From Rhododendron vialii (lineage: Eukaryota > Streptophyta > Magnoliopsida > Ericales > Ericaceae), in contig NC_080561.1 in NCBI RefSeq assembly GCF_030253575.1, forward strand, positions 6,523,001 to 6,587,000: a stretch of DNA of 64,000 nt, in the 5' to 3' direction. Shown here one piece after another: positions 1-10,937 of the stretch. Within the stretch, counting starts at the first letter, position 1; each line of letters opens with the position of its first letter. The translations under genes were made by a program, and so were the position numbers. The notes below the pieces were generated by a model. The model was not told where the DNA came from. It worked only from the letters and a program-made list of their open reading frames with translations, and ran no database searches.

Positions 1-1462
1 CTGCAGGCAATCTAGAAATAAAACTTTTCAATTCATCCATTACTTAGCACCGTCTAAGTGAATTCTATTCGCATACCACCCCATGTCTCTAGGGTCCAAC
101 CTAGCACTCAAATCAAGTATCGATGCAACATACAACAAATCAATAATAATTAAAATAATTAATAAACAATGTAATTACGCAACTTATTATGAACGGGCCG
201 TTGCCCTTAATCTTGTATGGTCAAAAAGCAAATATTATTAACAGAAATCTTTATTAATAAAGAAAAATAATTTTGTACAATTACTAGTAACTCTAGGCTT
301 ATTTTTTTATGAATTAAAGGCATTTTAGAGAATTACATGAATAAAAGTAAAACCATTAAAAAATGTTTGTATGATCGGTAAAAGTAAAATAATACTTCAC
401 ATTATAATGATAATAATTTTTTATACCAATATAACATTTAAGTTGTAAAATTAAAACGCGTTGTTGACTAGAACATAGATTTTACTATTTTAGTAAACCT
501 AGGGGCTTAATCATCATTATTTAAACATAACTTGTGTTTTCTAATTTGGACCGAAACACTATACTAAAATAGTCAAGGGGGGAAACTGTAATTATATCTT
601 AAAATCTCAAATTTCCAACGTCCAGGAACAGATGCAAAACGGAAAACTGGGTTTCGGTCGTGGCGATCGTCCCCTATCGATTTCTTCCCCTCGAACACTT
701 CGATTCAATACATTAACACATAATATACTTAGGGAGATGTAGAGGAGAGATTTTTCTACCTTGGGACCGGTCGAAAAGCGAGAAACGGGTTCCAAAAACT
801 CAAAGCGGTGTCCGGTGGTAGTCCGTCGGTGGCGGGTACAGGCTGAAAGAGGTGATACGGGAAGGTGGTGGCTATGGAAAAATGGAGATTTCAGTGGCGA
901 GGTGGTGGCCTACGGTGGCGGGTCAGTGTAAGGAGGGCTACGGTTGGTGGTGGTGTTCTCGGCAGGTGGTGACGATGGCAACCGAGCGAGGTAGTGCGGG
1001 GTGCGGCGGTTATGGTGGTGTGGGGAGGTGGCTACCGAAGAGGGTCGAGACGGAGGAGGTGAGGCGATCATGGTGTCGAGGTAGTGGTGCACGGGTATGG
1101 TGACGGTAGGAGGTGGTATTTATAAGGTGGGGGGAGGAGTGGGGTGCAAGGATAAGTATGGAGATGGTGGAATGCGGGAGGAGAGAGATATATAGTTTAG
1201 GGAGAGTTTGAAGAGGAGTGAAAGATTGGTTTGATAGAATTTTGGTTAGAGAGGAAGTATAGACTGAGTAGGAGACGGAGAGAAGGAAGGAGATTGTATT
1301 TGTGCATGCACGTAATTTGTGTGTAGGAAAATTTTTAAAAAAAATGTATGTATATATTGCATGCATAATTGTATTGAAAAAAAAAGAATTGCATTAAGGA
1401 AAATAATTCTAATAATATTATATTTAGGAAAAAAAATTGGGTCAAAAATTCGGGTCGTTACA
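1..1462 (-). repeat. LTR-like sequence, probably Ty3-gypsy type, truncated by window edge
   Basis: Read on the minus strand, position 1462 begins with TGTAACGACCCG, a start typical of plant gypsy-type LTRs, and it abuts the copia coding relic abruptly in mid-protein. A TATAAATA box on the same strand lies at about 1118-1126, roughly 340 bases into the element, where an LTR promoter would sit. The other end, a primer site and a target duplication were not found, so the inner border is unknown. The segment is AT-rich below 600 and G-rich at 800-1200 on the plus strand. No gene is visible. The LTR reading is an inference from the TG start, the abrupt junction and the TATA placement. Confidence 0.35.
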
Positions 1463-2616
1463 AACACTACTTTGAAACAATACTTATTAAGTAGACTTGC
1501 AGACACGAGATTCTTCCTAACTTCCGGTACATGATACACATCAGTAAGAGTCAGCGTCTTGCCAGAAGTGAACTCCAAGTCCACTTTGCCTTTTCCCTTA
1601 ACTGATGCAGTTGACGCATTTTCCATGAACAGAACGGTACCATCTGCAACTGGACTATACTCAGTAAAGAGCCTCTTGTCATTGCAAACATGCTTTGTCG
1701 CACCAGAATCAACCCACCAACTTCCAGCATCATCGAGGATATTCGCTTCGAAAACAATAGCAATGAATTTAGAATTCTTTGCCCCAGATGCTCCTGGATT
1801 TCCACCAGAGTTCTTCCTTTTCAGGATTTTGCAATCTTTCTTAAGATGCCCAGGTTTGCCGCAATGCCAGCAACCAGTGTCGGTAGGATCCCGCTTCTGC
1901 TTCTTCCACTTACCAGAAGACTTATCACCGTCCATGTTCTTGCGTTTCTTGTTGGAACTTTCTTCCACCACATGTACTTTAGAAGTAGAATTATCCTTAC
2001 CCTCCTGACGCCTTGTCTCTTCCTCCACCCGAAGGTGTTGGGCCAACTGATCAAGGGTATATTCCTCGGTCTTGTGTTTGAGTTCCTTTTTGTAATCTTT
2101 CCAAGATGCAGGCAGTTTGTCAATAACAGAGGAAACAACAATAGATTCATCCATATGCATGTTCTTAACCTTAAACTGACTGAGGATATACTGAATCTCA
2201 TGCAACTGATCAATGACCGGCTTTGTACCAACCATGCGATAATTCATAAACTGACTAACAAAAAATTTCTTACTTGTAGCGTCATCAGAAAGATACTTAT
2301 CGTTAAGTGCATCCCAAAGTTCCTTTGCCGTCATTGAATTCTGATAGACGTCGAATAGTGAATCCGACAGTGCATTGAGGATGTGTCCTCTACAAATGTA
2401 GTCATCATTCTCCCACTTGCCACTTTCACGGGCCTGCCCCATAGTTTCATCATCTGGATTTTTCGGTATCTCCGGACTCGGAGTAGTCAGAACATACACC
2501 ACTTTCAGGGTCGTTAGCAAGAAGTGCATCTTCTTCTGCCAACGCCTGAAATTCCCACCTTCAAACCGCTCCAATTTCAGAAAGTCTTGTGTCATCTTCT
2601 GTAGAGACATCGCCAT
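1463..2616 (-). pseudogene. Ty1-copia gag-protease relic
   Basis: The open frame runs on the minus strand from an ATG at 2616. It encodes a gag-like N-terminus with the FxGxNFRRW pattern of copia gag, then a CCHC zinc knuckle (CWHCGKPGHLKKDC) that binds nucleic acid, then an aspartic-protease active site DSGATKHVC. Homology continues to the conserved LVSASLLNKY region that precedes the integrase part of copia polyproteins and then stops at 1463, where LTR-like sequence begins. Integrase, reverse transcriptase and RNase H are absent. The intact reading frame over about 380 codons suggests the relic is not very old. Upstream, 2750-3670 looks like its own LTR. Family assignment is strong; the lineage within copia is not determined. 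Confidence 0.85.
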
Positions 2617-2749
2617 TGAAAATACTGTCTTTAGATTGTTGGAAAAATTGGCCGCTGGAAGACAACGGAAATGTTGACGAAATCTCCACCAAATCTGAAA
2701 TACGCTTCGAGTCACGACTATGTCGCTTTCCTAAAGACAGTATTTGCCC

Positions 2750-3670
2750 CCACCAATACCGGTATGCAAAGGGTTACAGCAAACCTGCCTTCAAGATAAA
2801 TCGAAGCCCGAACTTGAAGTTCTTTCCGTTTTCGTTTGCACTAACGAAACGGACAGAATATCTGCTTGAACGAATATAAGAACCGAGAACCACTGTGTTC
2901 TAGTTTCTGCAACAAAACAGAACGCAGATTGAATGCTAGAAAATATAGAGAGAGATGTGGGAGAAATTCGGATTATGTGTGTATATTCTGAGCACTGGAT
3001 TCTGCTAAGTAGTGGTCTATTTATAGGCCACTACGTACCCATTGAGAATGGGTATGCACCCGATCTAATCTGACCGTTGGATCGGATCCTACGGTCTAGA
3101 TCGATCAGTCACACCCAGTCACACCGAACTGGTGTGCCGTTTCACTCACACCCAATCGGATTTGATCCAATCCGTTGGATCGAGCCCATTCGCAGCAAAC
3201 GGCTAAGATCGCAACTCTACGGACCAGTGCACCCGTACGCACGAGTCGCACTCGATCGGAACCATCCCGTGTGACTCACCTACCACGCGTGTGACACGTG
3301 TCATCCACGTTAGCACCACCTTACTGCCAACTCGCAATAAGAAATGGCGCCAATAAGGCGCCTAGCGCTGACGTGCTAAGTGCGCCGCTAAAGCGCCACA
3401 ATGCACCACAGCCCACGCCACACAGTCCGCGCGCGCGCGCACGCGCATGCGCGTGTGTACTAGCTCTGCCGGTATGGTCACCAAAGGGCTGTACCACACT
3501 AGATCATTAGTTACTTATATTAGGAATGTTTCCTAATATATACCACTCCAACATCTCTCAACTTACCAATGTGGGACAAAGCTCACAAAGAGGAAAACAA
3601 ACATTCTATGGAAACAAGGAATTTTACAAAACCAAAAACGACGACTCTTTTATTTTGAAAATCTCTAACA
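2750..3670 (-). mobile_element. Probable LTR of the copia relic
   Basis: On the minus strand the sequence starts at 3670 with TGTTAGAGATTTTC, a typical copia LTR terminus. It holds a TATA box (CTATAAATAG, about 3013-3022) roughly 650 bases in, followed by the region leading to the gag start at 2616. A GC-rich stretch with alternating GCGC sits at 3428-3455. The inner end (CA) and a primer-binding site could not be fixed, so the lower boundary is approximate. No second LTR is present because the element is cut at 1463. Confidence 0.45.
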
Positions 3671-4186
3671 ATAGCCTTCAGGACATTTGAGCAAGCTCCG
3701 ATGAACGTAAAACCTGCTTGCGAAAGATATATCCTGCCGATGCTTGAACATTTATGTGGGCTTACTCTTGGTTAATTTATAGATTTTAATGTCAAAATTC
3801 TTTACCTCTGCGCAATGATTTTCAAGTTATGAACTAAAATAAGGAGGCAATAGTGTTCAGAGAGCCGCAAGGATGATTGTCGAGCGGTCTGAAGCCAATT
3901 TTGTTGAAAAGCTTCTTTTTCCATACTTTGTGATGCCATCTTACTCCCTATCTGTTTGATCTTTGAAACTTTCGATCCAAAGATCAATACAATCTTATTT
4001 TTTGTTCAAAAAAAAAAAAGGATGAGATGAGGCTGACAACCGCAAGACGGACACTGATCTCCTCCCTGCATGATGAGGAAAACCACAATCATAAAGACAC
4101 ATAACTCTTCGATTTCGATTCAATTTGCAGCTGGGGACAGAAAGTAACATAGATGCATACATGGTGTAATGAACTCGGGGGGCAAG
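3671..4186. other. Intergenic, no feature recognised
   Basis: No convincing coding sequence. The stretch contains an A-rich run near 4009-4019 and otherwise unremarkable AT-rich sequence. Confidence 0.5.
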
Positions 4187-4199
4187 AATTCATAAAGGC

Positions 4200-4420
4200 A
4201 GGCAGCCCAAAGGTCAGTTCAGTTGGTTAGTAAGTTTGCTTCCCACACAACTAACATGTGTTCAATTCTTGGAGTCAGGCCGTAAGAAAGTAATTTTTTA
4301 TGAATTCTCTAGTCCCCGATGTAAATGGCGTGCTTTTGACTGGACCAATAAGTTATTAGTAAAGGTACGCGTAAGCTAACCCAGATATCACTGATGTCAA
4401 CCAAAAACAAAAACAAAAAA
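4200..4420 (+). mobile_element. tRNA-derived SINE, full length
   Basis: A 221-bp element is bounded by a perfect 13-bp target-site duplication, AATTCATAAAGGC, at 4187-4199 and 4421-4433. The head resembles a tRNA gene: an A-box-like CAGTTGGTTAG (about 4220-4230) and a B-box-like GTGTTCAATTC (about 4258-4268), the internal RNA polymerase III promoter. The 3' end is A-rich with CAAAAA repeats. Perfect flanks imply a fairly recent insertion by LINE-type target-primed retroposition. SINEs code for nothing and rely on a partner LINE. Confidence 0.85.
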
Positions 4421-4953
4421 AATTCATAAAGGCGCGTGCCAGTGGTAGATCCAAATATATGACATTACAATCATACACATACATAATCATGAAGACACAT
4501 ATTGCTCCTGAAAAACAACCTGCATCTGTCGCCCCTGAAATGCGGTAGAAAACAAAACTCACGCACCCGAAACCGTAAATGTGAGAGAGAGAGAGAGTAC
4601 GAGAGTGAATGATTTGTCAATCCTTAGATCGTCACGCCCAATGTTATAAAACTTTGACTCCTAGTGTTTTTTAAATAGGTGACGAGATTTTATTAAAACT
4701 CGATAAAGAGTATATCGAATGGCCAAACTCTATATTCGAGAAGAAACTTGAAGCATAGAGAACTTCGATTCCTAGTGTTATTTAACGAAGGGCACAATGA
4801 CAACACCTCGATGAATAAAACATGAGGCGGTCAGGCGGTGACCCTCCAATTGGTCCTGGTCCCTTTCCCGATGCCTTCTACAAACCAGTGATCATTTGGA
4901 CATAGAAAGTCCATGCATACAGGGAGGGCCGCGCGCTCATGCAGATCTGACTA

Positions 4954-5185
4954 CTCCCTCCGTCCCAATTTAAATACTCTCTATGAAAATCCTTGCAATA
5001 TTGATCGAACTCAAAAAAAACATATTTTTACATATAATTTTTTTATTTTCTTATACCAAATTAAAGTGTTTAATGAGTACTTTAATTTGGTGTAAGAAAA
5101 TAAAAAAATAATATGTAGAAATATATTTTTTTATTTGAAATTGCATGAATTTTCATAGGGAGCATTTAAATTGAGACGGAATGAG
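4954..5185. mobile_element. Stowaway-like MITE (Tc1/mariner type)
   Basis: A 232-bp element starts CTCCCTCCGTCCCAATTTAA and ends in the inverted match (ATTTAAATTGAGACGGAATGAG), flanked by TA on both sides (4952-4953 and 5186-5187). This is the classic Stowaway terminus and target. The interior is AT-rich and non-coding, as expected for a non-autonomous element. Confidence 0.85.
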
Positions 5186-5187
5186 TA

Positions 5188-5562
5188 TTTTTTATTGTTT
5201 TCTCACACATTCAATTGTGTTGAATCAGTGACTGCTCTGAAAGGAGGAGAATATGAGATGGATATCGACGAAGGCTGTTGTTGTCGTTGCTGCTGCTTGA
5301 AAATTGAATGCACTGCATACGACTTCTGTATGTTTTTTCTTGTGCTGGTAGCTGATCATGTTGCTCGCGCTATATTTTGTAACCAAAGCTGTTTCCGGAA
5401 TAAAGGATAAGGACGATTGTACAAGACCTATTATGCCGTAGCAAAATTGATCATGATCGTATAATGTTTATGAAAACGATTATGATCCATTTTCAAAAGC
5501 TGAGCGAGAGGAAATTAAAAAGCTGCAACAAACCGTAGAAAAACTGCAACATACCGTAGAAA
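5188..5562. other. Intergenic, no feature recognised
   Basis: No gene supported. A short open frame at 5171-5410 has no recognisable domain. A short A-rich imperfect repeat, CTGCAACA..CCGTAGAAAA, occurs twice at about 5522-5562. Confidence 0.4.
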
Positions 5563-5756
5563 ATCTCTCGTAACCAGCCAATATAGAGATCTCTCTCCGA
5601 AGTCAACCATCTAACATTGCGCTCAAGAGCCCTTAACCGAGTTGACGCTCAATGCTATTTGGGCATCTCTCGTCAGTTCGGGTAAGAGCTCTTGAGCATA
5701 AAATTAGATGATTGACTTCGGAGAGAGATCTCTATATAAATTGGTTTATGAGAGAT
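5563..5756. repeat. Fold-back (hairpin) element
   Basis: Two inverted arms of about 80 bp (about 5563-5640 and 5681-5756) surround a ~40-bp loop. Key matched blocks are AGAGATCTCTCTCCGAAGTC on the left and GACTTCGGAGAGAGATCTCT on the right. A transcript would fold into a long stem. No clear target duplication was seen. Confidence 0.7.
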
Positions 5757-6132
5757 ACTCTTGAAGAACAAAGGATCATAGGACTACCAGCTCAATGACT
5801 ACTCTGGACACCAAGAACACGATGAGAACAATCCGAACCAGATTGAAATCCTCTCTTTCCTCTTTCTCTCTCCAAATTCGAGCCGTTCAAAATCAAAATA
5901 GACAATCCAGATACACTGTTCGGGCACCACGTGGTGCCCGGTCGGCACCCAAAAATTTCTTGGTGGGTAGAGGTGTATATATAATGCTTTAGTTAGGTTG
6001 TTTGATTGGATGAGAACGAGTCTGAAAGAAAACAGAAGCCAAAATTAGACCCTAAAATTAAGTTCTAAACCACTTGGTATAACGTTCTTTTCGCAAAGTG
6101 GAAATTTGTTTGTTACAGGTGAGGTTTGTGAA

Positions 6133-6331
6133 CCGGGGATGTGGTGTGCGGCTGGTGCATAGTACGGTGTTGTGCAATATCCAAGCTGTCCATTCGGTAA
6201 TCTAACGGCTCGGATCTCATCTCGACAATGAACAGCTAAAATGGTACATGGAGCCGAGATGAAATCCGAATCGTTAAATTGCCGAACAAACGGTTCTGAT
6301 AGTGTGCACCACCCGCACAGCATCATTCCCA
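6133..6331. repeat. Fold-back element
   Basis: Imperfect inverted arms of about 85 bp. The left arm has GGATGTGGTGTGCGGCTGGTG and AACGGCTCGGATCTCATCTCG; the right arm carries their complements. No coding capacity. Confidence 0.6.
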
Positions 6332-6538
6332 GTTGGGTTTTTGCAATGTTGAGGTAATGCCAAGTGACAACGTCTGTCTTTCCAACAAATTGATTAGGAA
6401 AATAGCGAGAGTGCCTTTGTTGATTTTGTCCAAGGAAGAATAGCCCTCATGTCAAAAAAAAAGAGGAAAGAATAGCTCTAGGTCCAGAAAATAAAAAGTA
6501 ATTTTTACCAGATCTCCTTTAATTAATGAAACACTTAA

Positions 6539-6855
6539 ACCCTATAAAAGTGCCTAAAACCCTAAACCATAAAAGTACATAAACCCTAAGTACCCTATAA
6601 AAGTGCTTAAACCCTAAGGTACCTTATAAAAATATCTTAACCCTTAGGGTACTCTATAAAAGTGCCTAAACCGCTAAAATCCTATAATAGGAAAGTGCAC
6701 CCTAAAACCCCTATGGAAGTGTCTAAACCTAAACCCTAGGGCTCTGTGAAAGCACCTAAACCTAAAACCCAGGGTACCCTAAACCCTAAAGTATCCTAAA
6801 CCCTAAAACCATAAGTTACCTTAAAATCCTTAAGTACCCTAAAACCCTAGGATGA
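6539..6855 (+). repeat. Degenerate telomere-like CCCTAAA repeat
   Basis: About 300 bp in which the plant telomere unit CCCTAAA and close variants recur, mixed with a phrase like CCTATAAAAGTGC that repeats about every 30 bp in the first half (after about 6540). The last 100 bp are the closest to pure telomeric sequence. This may be an interstitial telomeric remnant or a subtelomere-like minisatellite. Confidence 0.6.
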
Positions 6856-7737
6856 CATTTCCATTAATGATAAGGAAATTGACTTCTACACCCCCCTTTT
6901 TACCACATAGACTCCTTTTTTTGTCTTTATTTGGTATGAATTTACTCTATTGCCCCTTAATGTGTGGAAAAAGTGAATTTATGAAAGGGTAAAAAGGTAA
7001 ATTCACATGAATAAAGACAAAAAAAAGAAGTGTATGTGATAAAAAGGGAAGTGTAGAAGTCAATTTCCTAATGATAAATGTATTTGTGTGTGTGTGTGTG
7101 TGTTTAAAGGGTCCATTATGCATCTCCCTAATTAGCAATTGCCTAGGTGAGTTGGTATGTGGAATTACCCTCTTGTCTTCCCTCAAAAAAATGTATGTTT
7201 ATAAAAGTAGACCGAGTGGTAATTAAATATTTCATCTCTACTTAATGAAAATTAAGTTTTACTTTTCTATACGAAGAAAAAATCTCTTTACACATAATAT
7301 AATTGATCGAATGGTTGGCTATCTTAGAAAGGCTGTCCACTAAGGATAGAATGGAATCATTGATGGTAACGTTTGTGTTCTATGGTCTATTTTGGTAAAG
7401 CTTAGCCTGCTAGACTGTATAATATGTCTTCTTCAGGGTATGTCCTGTTGGTTCAGTAATTCCCTTTTCTTTTTTTTTGTTTCAATAAAAACTTTACTTA
7501 CCCAAAAAAAAAAAAAAATTTGCATCTCGAGATCTATAGCATCTAACTTATAAGTTAATATTTTCGTTGAGTTAAAGTATTCGAATTTTTTATGAGGGGA
7601 TTTTTTTGTGGCAACTTGTTGTTTTTCGTAATACATGAGCTTGATATATATGAAGACCAAGACCAAAAGATACTGTCCTTGTTTAAGATGACAAAGACCA
7701 GAAGATAGTACTACTTTTGTCCTAAAAAGACTTGCAG

Positions 7738-8121
7738 CAAGTCTAACGGTACAGAAAAAGTGTACAGATTTTACGTACAGATTTTGTGTGGGGCCCACTA
7801 CGGGTCCCACTCAAATGATCCAAGTCGTTCATTAAATGTAAAATAGTTTTTCAAAGGTCCCCGCGAAAAATCAGTTCAATCCAATATTTATAGATGCTCA
7901 ATCCAATAATAGAATGTTTCATTATCCGGGAATCGAAATCAAAAGTTAGATGATTGGATTGAGCATCTATATGTATCGGATTGAACTGATTTTTGCGGGG
8001 GCCATTGAAAAACTGTTTTACATTTAATAAACGGCTCGGATCATTTGTGTGGGACCCGTAGTGGGCCCCACACAAAATCTGTACGCAAAATCTGTACACT
8101 TTTTCTGTAGCGTTAGACTTA
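7738..8121. repeat. Fold-back element, GGGCCCAC family copy 1
   Basis: Nearly the whole 384 bp is one inverted repeat. Arms of about 180 bp start AAGTCTAACGGTACAG and contain GTGGGGCCCACTAC, GGGTCCCAC, a GATCC..CGTTCATTAAATGT block and AAAAATCAGTTCAATCC; the right arm mirrors them. The same internal blocks recur at 24977-25328 and 25505-25850, so this is a dispersed family. Non-coding. Confidence 0.8.
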
Positions 8122-8691
8122 CTGAAAGACTTGTTCGGTCCTCAAAACAATAAAATCAAAATAAAAAATTGTCGGGAAAAATTCAAACTTGTTGCTACTA
8201 ATTACTAAAATTGTCGGGAAAAACTCAAACTTGGTACCTTGCCAACTACCGTTTGGGATTTCTTAGGGTTTTCTCATTTATTTCCTTATTCTTGTAATAT
8301 TTTATTATATCAATGAAATATTACTTTCTTTGCTTTTCAAAAAAAAAATTACTAAAAATATCAATGAGTTCTTTTCATTTTTAAGAAAACAATTTGAGTT
8401 TTTCCTGATAAAGAAATATTTTGTACATTTTCGTTTTGTTGACCGTACAATTTTTTCGGGACAGAGGGAACTCAACCGCAGGAAAGTAAGTACAATTCTT
8501 AAGAAAAACGACAAGGGTCAAACTTGAATTGTAAACCAATGGCTGGCTAACGTTAATTTAGGACACTCCTCAATTAGGCATATTCTTTAAGCTTCTGTAA
8601 ATACATTCACCGATCTCTGTTGTCCCCTCCGCGGATCTAATTACTTCGCATTTCAACTCCTCCTGGTGTGGCAACAAAAACTCCTCCCGGT
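8122..8691 (+). other. Upstream region of the tetraspanin gene
   Basis: AT-rich sequence with a short direct repeat (ATTGTCGGGAAAAA, about 8166 and 8210). An in-frame stop at 8638-8640 closes the reading frame just upstream of the coding repeat, so translation in that frame must start downstream of it or come from an upstream exon not seen here. No clear TATA box was fixed. Confidence 0.35.
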
Positions 8692-9501
8692 ATGGCAACA
8701 GAAACTCCTCCTCCTCCTCCCGGTGTGGCAATAGAAACTCCTCCTCCTCCAAAAACTTCTCCTCCTCTTGGTATGGCAACAGAAACTCCTCCTCCTCCTC
8801 CTCTTGGTGTGGCAACAGAAACTCCTCCTTCTCTAGAAACTTCTCCTCCTCTTGGTATGGCAACAGAAACTCCTCCTCCTGGTGTGGCAAGAGAAACTCC
8901 TCCTCATATGGCAAGAGAAACTCCTCCTCCTGGTGTGGCAACGAAAACTCCTCCTGGTATGGCAACAGAAACTCCTCCTAGTGTGGCAACAGAAACTCCG
9001 CCTGGTCGATGTGCTTCCATATTCAACGTTATTGCGAATACCGTGAGTCGACATGCTTTCATATTCATCGTTATCACGAGTACCATTCCCATCTTCGGCA
9101 CGGGATACTTCCTCATAAGCACTCTGTTGTTGTTACGAAGGGGGGGTGATCCCAAATGCGAATATCCGCGTTTGGAATGGGATTTGTGGTTCGACGTCTT
9201 CCTTCTCCTTCTTTTCCTCGCGGGATCAATTGGGGTTTCATTTAAGGCGAAGGCCGTCCAAATAACTTGCATAATATTGCTGGGTGTTACTACCCTTTTG
9301 ATCGCTGTGATCAGTTGGAGTATCGATATCGGTGGGACTTTTCCGAAAGATACGAAGAGGATTGACGACGCCTATCGTCTTGAGACCTATGCACCCTGGG
9401 CCCATAAGTTTCTGTTGAAGGACAGTGGTTGGAATACCTATCAAAACTGTCTTATGGAAAAGAAAATTTGTGACAAGCTCGACAATAGGGATTTTGTTCA
9501 G
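8692..9501 (+). CDS. Tetraspanin-like protein, exon 1 (Pro/Thr-rich N-terminus, TM1-TM3, start of large loop)
   Basis: Tetraspanins are four-span plasma-membrane proteins that organise membrane microdomains. This exon would encode residues 1-270. It begins with about ten units of the form [MV]A[TR][EK]TPP (residues about 1-105). TM1 follows (about 121-144, containing the IPIFGTGY pattern of tetraspanins), then TM2 (about 165-185), TM3 (about 189-211) and the start of the large extracellular loop with YRLETYAPW and NCLMEKKIC, close to the plant-tetraspanin pattern. The donor at 9501 reads CAG|GTTCTT, phase 0, where plant tetraspanins have their intron, just before the GCC motif. The start is uncertain: 8692 is the first in-frame ATG, but each later repeat ATG (8773, 8857, 8908, 8959) could serve. 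Starting at 8959 would give a normal-sized protein. The proline-rich extension is unusual for the family. Confidence 0.75.
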
Positions 9502-9560
9502 GTTCTTTCCATCCCTTCTTTTAATTCATATCAATGCCCCTTTTAAAGAAAAAAAAGAAG

Positions 9561-10205
9561 GCATAGTCCACTTTGACCCCTGTGATTTGAGCGATGTGCG
9601 GACATACCTCTTACGGGGTTTGTGAAACGTGCAGATACAATTCCTGCCGTCATGTTTTTCATTCATATTAACAGAATTTTGAATTTTGAAAAAAAATATA
9701 AGAGAAAAATACCCTTTTGCCACCAAAATCTATTCCGAGCCGTTCATAATGTACTAATCATAGAATTGAGCATCTTAGTAAATAATCAATTCAATCAAAC
9801 ATCAATAACTCTGTCATCTAATTCTTGTTAAAATAAATGATAAATTTAAATTTGAAAATTTACTTCCCAATAAATTCGATTCGACCATGAGATTTTCATT
9901 TTTTGATCAACTTGAATTTTGGTATGGATGTAGTACTCGTCAAATTCTACAATATCAATGGTTTCGATCCAATTTTTAGTGCATGGAATGGATTGATTAA
10001 ATTCAAGGAAGAAGAAGAATTAAGGGAGAATATGAGAGCATATTAGACTTTTAATGTTGTGTATGTTAATGTGGATGAAAAACATAACAGTATTGGGTGT
10101 GTCTGCACATCTCAAAAACTACACGGTGTTATGTACACACTTTTGAACAAATGAAGGTGTATCCTGCACATAGCCCAAACCACTGAGGTCAAAGTGGACT
10201 TTGCC
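9561..10205. mobile_element. TIR element, MULE/MITE-like, inside intron
   Basis: The left end GGCATAGTCCACTTTGACC and the right end GGTCAAAGTGGACTTTGCC are inverted matches of about 30 bp. The flanks are A-rich on both sides (AAAAAAGAA and AAAAAAAAA), possibly a 9-bp target duplication as Mutator-type elements make. Interior about 600 bp, AT-rich and non-coding. Confidence 0.6.
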
Positions 10206-10298
10206 AAAAAAAAATCAAGTTTCCATATCAATGCAACTCTATTTTTTTTTTCATGATCAATGATTTGATTTTGAGCATTTCTATAGATAGAGATGTTC

Positions 10299-10490
10299 GA
10301 TGCGGACATATGTCTATTAATCAGACCCATTCGACGCATGTATATCACACACAATACACATGATCAGACCCCAATATACATTACACGACTAGATGTGGAC
10401 ATATATATATATCTATTAATCAGACCCATTCGACGCACGTATATCACACACAGTATACGTAATCAAACCACAATATACGTTACACGGATA
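10299..10490 (+). repeat. 99-bp tandem duplication
   Basis: Two head-to-tail units, each containing ATCAGACCCATTCGACGCA followed by GTATATCACACACA, start near 10299 and 10392. The second unit has an extra TATATA run. Non-coding, in the tetraspanin intron. Confidence 0.75.
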
Positions 10491-10937
10491 TATTTGTGTC
10501 TAGATCTGACTCGAAAGCATCTTCCTTTTGACCATCGTTTTGGCTCTCCTAGTTATGGCATTAGCCACAATCATGGCATAAGTTCAGGTAGTTTTGTTAG
10601 TACCTCCAAATTTGCATCATACAGGTTTAAATAGCAAAATGTGATAGTTGATATAGGAGTATATCTCAACTCCATAGGTGATGGCCTTTGTACCTTCTTA
10701 TGCGCATGCAATTACAATACATACTCCATGTGATATGTGGTAAATGATGCACAATGGGATGGAATAACCCGAATGCCATAATCAAAATTATCTGCCCATT
10801 AATTGTGGGTGTTACTAATGCCAAAATTATTTGAGAAACCATGCTTGATAAGATGATTTGCTCATATCTCTCGTCAATGAAGACCAAGGATCAAGTCCCA
10901 CGAGAGGCAGGGTTTGGGGTTTCAGGGTTATAGATAG

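Noticed and set aside
1246..2715. Treating the whole 489-codon minus frame as one protein
   Set aside because: The part below 1463 reads LTR-like sequence and the part above 2616 precedes the gag start; only 1463-2616 has copia similarity.
8570..8965. Minus-strand frame with LLPHQEEEF-type repeats
   Set aside because: It is the antisense reading of the tetraspanin Pro/Thr repeat.
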